Shown here in pieces: positions 15,785 through 24,102 of a stretch of 64,000 nucleotides of DNA. The DNA is taken from the NCBI RefSeq assembly GCF_016862375.1, contig NZ_BOMV01000071.1, positions 124,001 through 188,000 on the forward strand. Direction: 5' to 3'. Both the position numbers and the translations under genes were made by a program. The notes under the pieces are model-generated. The model was not told the origin of the DNA, did not search any database, and saw only the letters and a program-made list of their open reading frames with translations. This DNA is from Paractinoplanes rishiriensis. Its GTDB lineage: Bacteria; Actinomycetota; Actinomycetes; Mycobacteriales; Micromonosporaceae. The first letter of the stretch is position 1; every line of letters begins with the position of its first letter.

Positions 15785-16594
15785 TCAGACCTCGTGGCCG
15801 AGTTGCGCGGAGACCCGCCGGGCGGCGGCCAGCAGGTCGTCGACGATCGCCGGGTCGCGGTCGGGCCGGAACCGCAGCGCCGGCCCGGCCACGCTCAGCA
15901 CCGCCACCACATGACCGTCGTGGTCGAACACCGGCGCGGCCACCGCGGCCGCGCCGACCTGCCGCTCCCCCAGCGACGTGGCGTACCCGCGCCGGCGGAT
16001 CACGGCCACCTCTTCCCGGAGTCCCGCCGGGTCGGTGATGGTCCGATCGGTGATCGCCGTCAGCGGGTGCCGCAGGTACGCGTCCAGTTCGTGCTCCGGG
16101 ACGAACGCCAGGAACGCCTTGGACGCGCCACCGGCGTGCAGCGGGAACGGGATGCCGACCGCCACCTCGAGACGCAGCTCCTGATCCGGGACGACCTGGT
16201 CGGCGTACCACCTCATGTCGCCACGACGCAGCGAGAGGGTCGCGGTCTCCTGGCTCCGCTCGGACAGGAATTTGAGTTCCCGCGCGGACATCGCGCGCAC
16301 GTCGGTGCGCGCCAGATAGGCCTGGCCGAGCGCGACGGCGGCGTGCCCCAGCGTGTAGCGCCGGGTGACCGGGTCGACCGCGATGAGCCCGCGGCTGCGC
16401 AACGCCGTGAGGATGCGGTGCACCGCGGCCTTGGTGAGCCCGAGCGCCGCGGCGATCTCGGTGACCCCCAGATCGGGCTGTTCGCTGCGTCCGAAATAGA
16501 GCAGGACGTCCATGGCGCGCTCAACGGCGGCGACCGTGCGGGACTGGCTCTCCTCCGCGGCCGGCCGGATCGACGGAGCGGTGCGAGTGGGCAC
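15785..16594 (-). CDS. IclR-family transcriptional regulator
   Basis: 269 aa. The N-terminal winged HTH (AAALGLTKAAVHRILTALRSRGLI) and C-terminal effector-binding IclR domain (GIPFPLHAGGASKAFLAF, GERQVGAAAVAAPVFDHDGHVVAVLSVAGP) are both complete. GTG 16594 has a GGGGGAG SD. It is divergent from the PEP-mutase-family gene with only 66 bp between starts, the usual arrangement for IclR control of a neighbour, and heads an operon with the toroid gene. Confidence 0.92.
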   Translation of the reverse strand: MPTRTAPSIRPAAEESQSRTVAAVERAMDVLLYFGRSEQPDLGVTEIAAALGLTKAAVHRILTALRSRGLIAVDPVTRRYTLGHAAVALGQAYLARTDVRAMSARELKFLSERSQETATLSLRRGDMRWYADQVVPDQELRLEVAVGIPFPLHAGGASKAFLAFVPEHELDAYLRHPLTAITDRTITDPAGLREEVAVIRRRGYATSLGERQVGAAAVAAPVFDHDGHVVAVLSVAGPALRFRPDRDPAIVDDLLAAARRVSAQLGHEV

Positions 16595-16660
16595 TGCGGA
16601 CTCCCCCGGAAACGTGATCGATACAACCCTCGCGAGAGCCTAACCTCCGCTTTCGCCAGA

Positions 16661-17497
16661 ATGACTGCTATGAGCGCCGACGACCTGCGAGCCTTGCTCG
16701 CCGCCGACCACGTCACCCACGTGCCCGGCATCTACGACCCGGCCACCGCGGCGCTCGCCGTGCGGGCCGGGCACCGGGCCGTGCACCTGTCCGGCGCGGC
16801 CGTGGCCGCGCTCAGCCTGAGCCGTCCCGACCTGGGCTTCGTGCCGCCCAGTCAGCTCGCCGACCGGGCCACCACGCTGGTGCCCGAGCTGTCCGGGGTG
16901 CCCCTGCTGGCCGACGCGGACGGCGCCGATCCCCAGCCGCTGCACGCCGTCTGGACCGCGTGGGCCTACGTGCGGGCCGGGATCAGCGGCCTGATCCTCG
17001 ACGACGGCGCGCAACCCGGCCTCGCGGCCGCCAAGGTGGCTGCCCTGGTCACCCAGGTGCCGGAGGTCGCGGTCATTGCCAAAACCAGCGGGTACGCGAC
17101 CAGCGGCCTGCCAACGGTCATCGAGCGCTGCCGCGCCTACGCCGGCGCCGGTGCAGACGCCGTGTTCCCGGAGGGTCTCGACCGCCTCGACGATCTCGCC
17201 AAGCTGCGCCAGGCCCTGCCCAAGGTGCCGATCGTGGTGAGCCGCTCGGAGGCCGCCGCAACCCGCGTTCCGGCCTCCGACGCCGACCTGGCCGCCGTGG
17301 GCGTACGGCTGATCCTGCACCCGCTCTCGGCCGCGCTGGCGGCGTTGCGGGCGGTGTCGCTCACCTATCGCGCGATTCTGGACGAGGGCGACGCGGGGCC
17401 GGTGGACCGGTTGCCGTGGGCGGCCTTCACCACGCTCGTGAGGCCCGAGGAGAAGACACCGGACGCGCGCTACGTGCCCAACCGGTTGGAGACCTGA
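16661..17497 (+). CDS. Isocitrate lyase/PEP mutase superfamily protein
   Basis: 278 aa TIM barrel (HVPGIYDPATAALAVRAGHRAVHLSGAAVAA, VPLLADADGADP, GISGLILDDG, YAGAGADAVFPEG). The metal-binding Asp of ADAD is kept. The lyase loop KKCGH with its catalytic Cys is absent, replaced by AKTSGYAT, so methylisocitrate or isocitrate lyase activity is unlikely. Related enzymes act on oxaloacetate, phosphonopyruvate or pyruvate derivatives. Start ATG 16661 or 16670; no SD, possibly leaderless. Probably controlled by the divergent IclR. Confidence 0.8.
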   Translation: MTAMSADDLRALLAADHVTHVPGIYDPATAALAVRAGHRAVHLSGAAVAALSLSRPDLGFVPPSQLADRATTLVPELSGVPLLADADGADPQPLHAVWTAWAYVRAGISGLILDDGAQPGLAAAKVAALVTQVPEVAVIAKTSGYATSGLPTVIERCRAYAGAGADAVFPEGLDRLDDLAKLRQALPKVPIVVSRSEAAATRVPASDADLAAVGVRLILHPLSAALAALRAVSLTYRAILDEGDAGPVDRLPWAAFTTLVRPEEKTPDARYVPNRLET

Positions 17498-17517
17498 CCG
17501 GCGACGAGAATAGCGCC

Positions 17518-17928
17518 GTGGACGAATACGTATTGCGGGCCGTGGGCCGGGTCGAGTCGTCGCTGACCGATCTCGCCGCCGCCCCGAAACAGGGCGACGA
17601 GGGTGCGCCGGAAGCGTGGCTGGTCTTCGACGACACGGTGGCCGAGGCGCTGCGCGACCTGGCGGCCGGCGCCGAGGTGCTGGTGCTCACGTGGCTCGAC
17701 CGGGGCCGGCGGGACGTGCTGTCCGTCCAGCCCCGGGACGACCGTACCCGGCCTGAAATGGGGGTTTTCAGCACCCGCTCGCCGGACCGGCCCAACCCGA
17801 TCGGGCTGCACCGCGTCACGATCCTCGAGGTCGACGGCTTGCGCCTCCGGGTCGACCGGCTCGAAGCCGTCGACGGAACGCCGGTCCTCGACCTCAAGCC
17901 GGTCCTCGGCGACGTCGGCGACCGCTGA
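17518..17928 (+). CDS. trmO: tRNA (N6-threonylcarbamoyladenosine37-N6)-methyltransferase TrmO, short form
   Basis: 136 aa TrmO/TsaA (formerly VirR/YaeB) protein that methylates t6A37 of tRNA-Thr(GGU) using S-adenosylmethionine. The signature FSTRSPDRPNPIGLHRV is complete, as is the preceding strand VLVLTWLDRG. It lacks the C-terminal extension of the E. coli enzyme (about 235 aa), a short form common in other lineages. GTG 17518 is 20 bp after the preceding stop, so the two are likely cotranscribed. Confidence 0.85.
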   Translation: MDEYVLRAVGRVESSLTDLAAAPKQGDEGAPEAWLVFDDTVAEALRDLAAGAEVLVLTWLDRGRRDVLSVQPRDDRTRPEMGVFSTRSPDRPNPIGLHRVTILEVDGLRLRVDRLEAVDGTPVLDLKPVLGDVGDR

Positions 17929-17933
17929 GGCCG

Positions 17934-18015
17934 GCGTGACGTGATGGCCGAGGTTTGCGCGTGACGCGATGATCCTGGACCGGCGTCACGTGACGAATCG
18001 GGCAAGGGCGTGACG
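17934..18015. repeat. GCGTGACG octamer cluster between convergent genes
   Basis: GCGTGACG occurs at 17934-17941, 17959-17966 and 18008-18015. The 12-bp palindrome CGTCACGTGACG at 17984-17995 contains the same half-site in both directions. The cluster fills the gap between the trmO stop and the convergent PPOX gene stop. It might be a protein-binding array, a bidirectional terminator region or a decayed repeat. Confidence 0.45.
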
Positions 18016-18016
18016 T

Positions 18017-18565
18017 CTAGAAGACCGGGAGGCCGTCGATGCTCGCGCCGTTCTTGACACGGCGGTATTCGGCCAGGTCGTCGTCGTTGCGGCGCTCGTG
18101 GGCGCGGATCAGCAGGTCGCGGTCGCCCTCGTAGGTCATCAGCGGCACCGAATAGCCGCACGAGTCGCTGACCCGGTGGACGTCGACGTCGATGATCGAG
18201 CGGGCGCCGTGGGCGTCGGGTGGCTCGGGGAACTCGGCGAGGAGGTCGGCGTACCCGGGGTGGGTGACCGGGACGGCTCGGCCCCGGCCGTGCAGGCGGA
18301 CGATGTTGGGCGGGCCCTGGAAGGCGCAGAACATCAGGGTGATCCGTCCGTTCTCGCGCAGGTGGGCAATCGTCTCGGCGCCGCTGCCGTGGAAGTCCAG
18401 GTATGCCACCCGGTGCTCGCCGAGCACCACGAACGTGCCGGTCATGCCCTTGGGCGAGACGTTGACGTGGCCGTCCGCGCTGGTCGGGGCGGTGGCCACG
18501 AAGAACATCGGCTGACGTTCGATGAAGTCCCGCAGCCTGCCGTCGATACCCGCATGCACCTTCAT
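18017..18565 (-). CDS. Pyridoxamine 5'-phosphate oxidase-fold (FMN/F420-type) protein
   Basis: 182 aa split-barrel flavoprotein. Motifs: RQPMFFVATAPTSADGHVNVSPKG (cofactor-binding strand), RITLMFCAFQGPPNIVRLHGRGR, and the C-terminal RVSDSCGYSVPLMTYEGDR. This subgroup is usually annotated as a pyridoxamine 5'-phosphate oxidase family protein of unknown substrate. ATG 18565 is preferred because homologues start near MKVHAGID; ATG 18574 is three codons upstream. It is divergent from the XRE-TM gene by 91 bp. Confidence 0.8.
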   Translation of the reverse strand: MKVHAGIDGRLRDFIERQPMFFVATAPTSADGHVNVSPKGMTGTFVVLGEHRVAYLDFHGSGAETIAHLRENGRITLMFCAFQGPPNIVRLHGRGRAVPVTHPGYADLLAEFPEPPDAHGARSIIDVDVHRVSDSCGYSVPLMTYEGDRDLLIRAHERRNDDDLAEYRRVKNGASIDGLPVF

Positions 18566-18656
18566 GGGCTCCATGCTGCCGATCGAGGGCCACCCTGGTC
18601 GAGGCGGATTCGGGTCACAATGAACGCCATCGCGGCCGTACGGGGAGGTAGACGCG

Positions 18657-19061
18657 ATGACCACACCGGAAAGACTTGCCGCCGAACTGCGCGCGTTACG
18701 CGCCGCAGCCGGGCTCACGCTGCGCGAACTCAGCCTTGAAGTGCACGTCAGCGACTCATCGCTGTCCCGCTACTTCAGCGGTCAGGCGCTGCCGCCGTGG
18801 CCGGTGGTGGCGGCCCTGGCCGACCTGGGTGGCGGTGATCACACCGAGTTGCGCCGGCTGTGGGAGGGCGCGCAGCGGGAACGCAGACGGTCCCGCTGGC
18901 CGGCTCCGGCAGCGCCGCCGGAATGGCGGATGGGCCTGATCGGGGTGGCCGCGCTGATGGCCGCGTCGGGCGCGGCCGGCTGGTTGCTGGCGCACCGCTT
19001 CCCGGGATGTTCCCGAGAAGCGTTTCCCCTGGCCCCGGAGTTGCGGCCGGCGGCACGCTGA
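18657..19061 (+). CDS. XRE-family HTH protein with C-terminal membrane helix
   Basis: 134 aa, ATG 18657 with GGGAGG SD. The N-terminal HTH (LRALRAAAGLTLRELSLEVHVSDSSLSRYFSGQ) is followed by a basic linker and one membrane helix near residues 92-112 (MGLIGVAALMAASGAAGWLL), leaving a short outer tail with one Cys. A DNA-binding domain tethered to the membrane suggests a signal-coupled regulator. A small secreted repeat protein follows 42 bp downstream and may be its partner. Confidence 0.8.
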   Translation: MTTPERLAAELRALRAAAGLTLRELSLEVHVSDSSLSRYFSGQALPPWPVVAALADLGGGDHTELRRLWEGAQRERRRSRWPAPAAPPEWRMGLIGVAALMAASGAAGWLLAHRFPGCSREAFPLAPELRPAAR

Positions 19062-19103
19062 GGTCGGCCCGGCTGGCGGGCCGACGTCGGACGGGGGAAG
19101 ACC

Positions 19104-19352
19104 ATGAATGCATACGTACGCCGGGGCATCGTCGTGCTGGGTGCGGGCGCCGCGGGGGTGGCCGCACTGCTGCTGGGCCTGAGCGCCGGCGGCACGGCAC
19201 AGGCCGGCAAGGGCCCCACGGTCACGGTGGCCGGCACCAACTGGGACTTCGCCCCGGCCGCGTGGGCGGGACCGACCGTGAGCGGCGACGGCTGGGCGGG
19301 CCCGACGGTGACCGGCGACGGCTGGGCCGGACCGACCGTCGTGCGGGTCTGA
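19104..19352 (+). CDS. Small exported protein with WAGPTV repeats
   Basis: 82 aa, ATG 19104 with GGGGGA SD. A signal peptide (RRGIVVLGAGAAGVAALLLGLSAG) leaves a mature peptide of ~45 residues ending in three decapeptide repeats (WAGPTVSGDG, WAGPTVTGDG, WAGPTVVRV) encoded by 30-bp DNA units. No family recognised. The coupling to a membrane-tethered XRE protein suggests a regulated extracytoplasmic peptide. The stop region is itself tandemly repeated. Confidence 0.65.
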   Translation: MNAYVRRGIVVLGAGAAGVAALLLGLSAGGTAQAGKGPTVTVAGTNWDFAPAAWAGPTVSGDGWAGPTVTGDGWAGPTVVRV

Positions 19353-19379
19353 CGTGCGGGTCTGAGGTGCGGGTCTGAC
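19341..19379 (+). repeat. Three tandem 13-bp repeats spanning the stop codon of the WAGPTV gene
   Basis: GTGCGGGTCTGAC is repeated at 19341, 19354 (last base G) and 19367. Each unit contains TGA, and 13 is not a multiple of three, so the copies place TGA in all three frames just after the gene. Confidence 0.75.
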
Positions 19380-19429
19380 CAGGGTGCATCCCCGGCCGGG
19401 CGGGCTACGCTCGGGCCGGGGTGATCTGG

Positions 19430-20065
19430 ATGAGTGATCTCGACCGGGACTACGCCGCCGCCGGATTCGCGCGGCGCCTCGGCTGGGGGCGGCGGTCCGC
19501 GGTGCTGCTGATCGATCCGGTGCGCGCGTACACCGAGCCGGGCTCGCCGCTGTGCCTGCGCACCGGTCCGGCGGCGGCCGCGGCCATGGGACGGCTGGCC
19601 GGCGCCGCCCGGGAGCGCGGTCTTCCGGTGGTGTGGACCAGCGTGCGCTACGCCGACGAGTCATGCAGCGAGGCGCCGCTGTTCGCCGCCAAGGTGCCGG
19701 CCCTCACGGTTTTCGCGGCCGGCAGCCCGCTCGGCGAGTTCACCGCGCCGCTCGCCCCGGCCGCCGGGGAACTGGTCGTGGTCAAGCACTACGCCAGCGC
19801 GTTCGCCGGCACGTCGCTGGCCGCCTGGCTGTCCTCGAACGCGGTGGACACGCTGGTCATCGGCGGCTATTCGACCAGTGGCTGCGTACGCGCCTCGGCC
19901 CTGGACGCGCTGCAGCACGGGTTCCGGCCGATCGTGGTGCGCGACGCCTGCGCCGACCGGGACGGCGGCCCGCACGAGAACAACCTGTTCGACCTGGACG
20001 CCAAGTACGCCGACGTGATCGCGCTGGACGAGGCGCTGCCGGCCCTCACGAGGTCGCCACGCTGA
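19430..20065 (+). CDS. Isochorismatase-family cysteine hydrolase (N-carbamoylsarcosine amidase-like)
   Basis: 211 aa. The cysteine-hydrolase triad is visible: Asp in VLLIDPVRAY, Lys in VVVKHYASAF and Cys in YSTSGCVRASALDA, with the cis-peptide strand LVIGGYSTSGC. The N-terminal FARRLGWGRRSAVLLID resembles N-carbamoylsarcosine amidohydrolases, which release ammonia and CO2 from carbamoylated amines in creatinine breakdown. Substrate is not proven by sequence. ATG 19430 is preferred over GTG 19421. The 3' end overlaps the NicO gene tail-to-tail by 20 bp. Confidence 0.85.
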   Translation: MSDLDRDYAAAGFARRLGWGRRSAVLLIDPVRAYTEPGSPLCLRTGPAAAAAMGRLAGAARERGLPVVWTSVRYADESCSEAPLFAAKVPALTVFAAGSPLGEFTAPLAPAAGELVVVKHYASAFAGTSLAAWLSSNAVDTLVIGGYSTSGCVRASALDALQHGFRPIVVRDACADRDGGPHENNLFDLDAKYADVIALDEALPALTRSPR

Positions 20066-21314
20066 CCACCCCGGTGCAGGTCATCGCCGCGCCGAGCAGC
20101 ACCACCATCCCGGCCGACACCAGCGGCAAACGGTTGAGCAGCACCGGGTTCCGGGCCGGGCGCAGTCCGGCGAACGCGTCCCGCGCCGTCACCAGCACCA
20201 GCCCCAGGCCGACCACGACCGCGGCCAGGCCCAGGCTGAACGCGACGATCATGGCGAGGCCGAGCGCGGTGCGGTGCAGGCCGACCGCGAGGATCAGGAT
20301 GCCCGACGCCTCGGGGCACGGCACCAGCCCGCCGGACAATCCCGCGGCCGCCAGTTCCCGCCATCCCCGGGGCCGGCGGTGCTCGTGGTCGTGCCGGTCG
20401 TGCCGGGCCCGCCAGCGGCGCCGCACGATCCGCACGCCGAGCATGAGCACCACCGTGCCGGCCACCAGTTCGAGCGCCGGCACCAGCACGCCGGGCAGCA
20501 CGTAATGGCCGGCCACCAGCACCGCGACGCCCAGGATCAGCACCGATGCGGTGTGCGTCGCGGTGATCATGCCGCCCAGCGCGACGGCCTGGCGCGGGGT
20601 GCCCTTCGTGCCGACCAGGTAGGCGGCCAGGAACGCCTTGCCGTGCCCGGGGGTGAGCGCGTGCAGGGCGCCGAGCAGCGCGCAGACGGCGATCAGGACG
20701 AGCAACGCCCACGGCGAGGTGAGCGGTTCGCGCAGCGCGGCCAGAGCCCGGTTCTCCGAAGGGGTGGGTGGCGGCGCGGGCGCGGCCTGCACCGGGGCGG
20801 CCAGTTGGACGGTCAGGGTGCGGCCCTCGTCGCGACGGACGATCTCCCCGGCCGGTCCGGTCACGCTCATCTGCACCGCCGTCTTCTGATACGGGCGATA
20901 GGCGTCCCGGAACTCGATGCGCTCCGCCCCGGGCGGCAACGGCGCGGTCGCGTACAGGGAAATGGCGGAACCACCGACGGCCAGTAACTTGCGGTCGGGG
21001 TAGCTGGAACCGGTGACCGTGAGCGGCACCGGCGCGCCGTCCACGGTGAGGGTCAGGCTCCGGGCGACGACGGCCATGTGCGCGGCGGTCTCGGACGGAC
21101 CAAAGGTGCCGTCGCGGTTGGTGTCGATGCCGGTGGTGTAGCCGCTGGCCACCATCGCGCCAGGGGTGAGCACCACCTCGACGTCGAGCGCCCCGGCGGC
21201 CGGACCCAGGTAGACCTGCTGGAGCACCTCGTCCACCGCGTGCGCCTGCGCCGGACCGGCCGCGAACAGGGCCATGACGAGAGCGAAGGCGGCGGCGATC
21301 GCGCGGCGGCCCAT
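20046..21314 (-). CDS. NicO/RcnA-type nickel-cobalt efflux or uptake membrane protein
   Basis: 422 aa. The signal peptide (MGRRAIAAAFALVMALFAAG...QAHA) is followed by a ~150-residue exterior domain with an EF-hand-like DTNRDGTFG loop, then six helices. Transport motifs: HALTPGHGKAFLAAYLVG in the first helix, TATHTASVL in the next, and SGGLVPCPEAS in the fourth, separated by a His/Asp/Arg-rich cytoplasmic loop (RHDRHDHEHRR) that may bind metal. Family members move Ni2+ or Co2+. Its ATG overlaps the TGA of the DUF3500 gene (TGATG), so the two are translationally coupled. Confidence 0.85.
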   Translation of the reverse strand: MGRRAIAAAFALVMALFAAGPAQAHAVDEVLQQVYLGPAAGALDVEVVLTPGAMVASGYTTGIDTNRDGTFGPSETAAHMAVVARSLTLTVDGAPVPLTVTGSSYPDRKLLAVGGSAISLYATAPLPPGAERIEFRDAYRPYQKTAVQMSVTGPAGEIVRRDEGRTLTVQLAAPVQAAPAPPPTPSENRALAALREPLTSPWALLVLIAVCALLGALHALTPGHGKAFLAAYLVGTKGTPRQAVALGGMITATHTASVLILGVAVLVAGHYVLPGVLVPALELVAGTVVLMLGVRIVRRRWRARHDRHDHEHRRPRGWRELAAAGLSGGLVPCPEASGILILAVGLHRTALGLAMIVAFSLGLAAVVVGLGLVLVTARDAFAGLRPARNPVLLNRLPLVSAGMVVLLGAAMTCTGVVSVATS

Positions 21315-22390
21315 CACAGGCTCGCGCCGTAGTCGTTGCCGAGTTCCCGGTAGATCCCGTGGATGTGGGTGACCCCGCCGGCGTTGGCGCCCTGGCCCTG
21401 CTGATGAGCAAATTCGATCACGTACGACGGACTCGTGATCCGGTAGTAGACGGGGTGACCGATCGTGGTGTCGCCGTACCAGGCGAAGTAGGTCTGATCG
21501 AGTTCCCGCGCGGCGGTGGCCAGCTTGGCCCTGGCCGCGACCGGGTTGACCGCCCCGATCCACTCGGTGAGCAGGTCGGTGAGCAGGGTGCGCTGCGCGT
21601 CCGTGAAGGTGGCGGCGCGGACCCCCTCGTTCGCGATGCGCTTGCCGTCCTGGCCGGCGCCCAGCACGATCTCGCTGACCGCGGTGTCCAGGACGGCCGC
21701 CCGCTGCTGGGGCGCGTCGAGGCCGCCGATGAGAGCGAACGCCTTGCGGGTCTCGCCGCCGAGCGGTTCGCTGGTGGAGCCGCCCGCGGTGTAGGACGCC
21801 GGCTGCGCGCCCCAGAACGTGGGCGCGATCGTCATCCGGTCGCCCCTGACCGTCATGTTGACCGCGAGGTGGTGCCCGCCGTACTGCACGGTCCAGATCC
21901 CGGTGGCCGCCGGCGTGCCGAGAATGCGTACCCAATAATGGTCTGCGCCGAAATCCAGATTCATCTGCGCCGAGGCCGCGAGCACCCCGTCGGCCGTCGT
22001 GATACCGGCGACCTGATTGAATCCCTCGGTGCTCAGCCCGGAGCGCAGAATTTTGCGGACGCCACCCTTCTGGTCCTCGGAAAGGGCGTCCATCCGCAGT
22101 CCCGCGCGCGGAAACAGCTGGTCCGGCAGGTTGGACCACTGGGCCAGGTTCGCCGGGGTCCGCTCGGCCAGCACCGTCTGCTTCTGGGCGGCGTCGAGCG
22201 AGGCCAGGAAGTAGTTCGTGGCGCTGAGCAGGGCCGACGGCGACCCGGACGCGTCGACGGACGCGGCCGGCGGGACTGCCGCCGAGGCCGCAGTGGTGGT
22301 GGCACCGGTGTCCTCACCGCCCGGCCCGCAGCCGGCGGCCAGCAGCAACAAAACCGCCGCCGCGATACGGGGCGGGGTGCGGACAGGCAT
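21314..22390 (-). CDS. DUF3500 lipoprotein
   Basis: 358 aa, ATG 22390 with GGGAG SD. A lipoprotein signal (VLLLLAAGC) is followed by a Thr/Ala/Ser spacer and a DUF3500 domain (FLASLDAAQKQTVL, YWVRILGTPAATGIWTVQYGGHHLAVN, APTFWGAQPA, TYFAWYGDT, YRITSPSYVIEF, ending GGVTHIHGIYRELGNDYG). Conserved His residues in GGHHLAVN and THIHG suggest a metal or ligand site. DUF3500 has no assigned function known to me. Coupling to a NicO-type transporter suggests a metal-related periplasmic partner. Confidence 0.8.
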   Translation of the reverse strand: MPVRTPPRIAAAVLLLLAAGCGPGGEDTGATTTAASAAVPPAASVDASGSPSALLSATNYFLASLDAAQKQTVLAERTPANLAQWSNLPDQLFPRAGLRMDALSEDQKGGVRKILRSGLSTEGFNQVAGITTADGVLAASAQMNLDFGADHYWVRILGTPAATGIWTVQYGGHHLAVNMTVRGDRMTIAPTFWGAQPASYTAGGSTSEPLGGETRKAFALIGGLDAPQQRAAVLDTAVSEIVLGAGQDGKRIANEGVRAATFTDAQRTLLTDLLTEWIGAVNPVAARAKLATAARELDQTYFAWYGDTTIGHPVYYRITSPSYVIEFAHQQGQGANAGGVTHIHGIYRELGNDYGASL

Positions 22391-22562
22391 AATCGACTCC
22401 CGGCGGAACAGCGATTGAATGGGCGCAGAATTGGCCGATCGGAATATGCGCCGAACGTAGGTAGATCCGAGTTTCGCTGTCAAGCCGACGCGCACGCGAT
22501 GCGCTTTCGAGTGAATATCCTCAATTCGCGCGCCGAACCAGACACCTCAACCCGGAAGCTCG

Positions 22563-23831
22563 CTAACCGGCACGCCGGGGCAGCACCGCCCCCGCCACCA
22601 GCAGCGTGCCCAAGCACAGGGCGGACGCGCTGATCGCCAGCGACCAGTGCATGCCCACCACGCTGCCGAACAGCCCCACCGTGATCCCGCTGCCGAACCG
22701 CAGCCCGTGTGACGCCACCCCGTACACGCCGATCACCCGGCCCCGGTCGGCCGGCGGCGCCAGCAGCTGCACCAGGGTCTGGCCCACCGACATCGAGGTC
22801 AGGTTGGCCACGCCGCCGACCACGAGCAGCAGCAGCGCCAGCGGATAGTTGCCCACCACCGCGAACAGCAGCGTGCTCAACCCGTAGGCGAACGTGCTGA
22901 CGACGGCGGACGACACCGTGGCCGGGATCCAGCCGGTCGCCTCCAGCAGCAGGCCGCCCAGGACTCCACCGGCGCCGTGGGCGAAAAGCAGGATGCCGTA
23001 CGCGAGACCCGCGCTCCCGGCGCCCAGGTCCTGCGCGAAGATCGGCATCACGGTCTGCAGGGACGCGCCGACGAAGAACGAGCCCAGCCCGCCCAGCGCG
23101 ATCATGCTGACCAGGGTGCGGTTGGCCCGGACCGCGCGCAGCACCCGCAGCGAGTCGAGCGCGCCGACCCGTTCGCGCCGCACCGGACGGCCGTCCCGGG
23201 TGTGACCGGTGAACTTCGTGCGGAACAGGAAGATGGTCAGCGGCAGGTAGACCAGCACGTTCACGAAGATGCCCGCGGTGTGGCCCAGCCCGAGGAGCAG
23301 CGCCGAACCGATCACCGGGCCGAACAAAATCCCCAGACTCCGGAACGTCGCGTTCAGGCGTACGGCGCTCGGAAGCTCTTGATCTCCGACGAAGTCGTGC
23401 AGCATGAGCTGCTCGCCCGGACCCCACAGCGCGCCCGCGATGCCGTGCAGCATGAGCAGCACGCAGGCCGACCAGATCTCCAGCGAGTCGGTCAGGAACA
23501 GCACGCCCCACGCCACCGACACGGCCATGAACAGGAACTGCGCGGCCTGGATCACCCGCCGGCAGTCGAACCGGTCGGCCAGCCCGCCGAAGTACACCGA
23601 GAACAGCAGAAACGGCACCCAGTGGCTGATCACCTGGAAGCCGGCCAGCGCCGGCGAGTGGAACTTCTCCCAGAGGATCCAGTACGTGATCACGTGCTCG
23701 ACGTTGTCGGCCATCATCGCGAGCGCCGCGCCGAACAGATACGGCCGGCAGTCCGGGTTCCGCAACGCCGCGAACCGCCGGAAGCCACCAGGGGAGCTCA
23801 TCTGTTGATCATGGCCCAGGGCGGAGAACAT
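22563..23831 (-). CDS. MFS exporter, EntS-like
   Basis: 422 aa with about twelve hydrophobic segments. The pattern LFGAALAMMADNVEHVITYWILWE, LLFSVYFGGLADRFDCRRVIQ (motif A-like) and LNATFRSLGILFGPVIG fits the MFS_3 branch that includes enterobactin exporters and macrolide efflux proteins. Substrate unknown; no biosynthetic cluster is adjacent. ATG 23831 gives the longest form, with ATG 23801 also possible; neither has a clear SD. The 172 bp downstream (22391-22562) hold the DUF3500 promoter. Confidence 0.85.
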   Translation of the reverse strand: MFSALGHDQQMSSPGGFRRFAALRNPDCRPYLFGAALAMMADNVEHVITYWILWEKFHSPALAGFQVISHWVPFLLFSVYFGGLADRFDCRRVIQAAQFLFMAVSVAWGVLFLTDSLEIWSACVLLMLHGIAGALWGPGEQLMLHDFVGDQELPSAVRLNATFRSLGILFGPVIGSALLLGLGHTAGIFVNVLVYLPLTIFLFRTKFTGHTRDGRPVRRERVGALDSLRVLRAVRANRTLVSMIALGGLGSFFVGASLQTVMPIFAQDLGAGSAGLAYGILLFAHGAGGVLGGLLLEATGWIPATVSSAVVSTFAYGLSTLLFAVVGNYPLALLLLVVGGVANLTSMSVGQTLVQLLAPPADRGRVIGVYGVASHGLRFGSGITVGLFGSVVGMHWSLAISASALCLGTLLVAGAVLPRRAG

Positions 23832-24102
23832 TAGAAGATTTCACAAAACCCCGGTGGAGGTACGTTCCATCGGTCCTGGACGGCCCCGCTCCGGCCCGGT
23901 GCTTGTCTCACCCTTCCGCTCGGCACCACCTTTCCAGTTCCGGGCGGATCCCGGCTCACCGCTCGAAGTCCTGGCCGTCACCATGCCGCCCTGGCCGGTC
24001 GGCAGTACCACTGAGGGGTCGGCAGAGCCGCGATGCTGGTCAACTATTCGGGTCGCGGCGATGCCGGCGTCTGACAAATCGCTCCATCGACGACGTTGAG
24101 GT

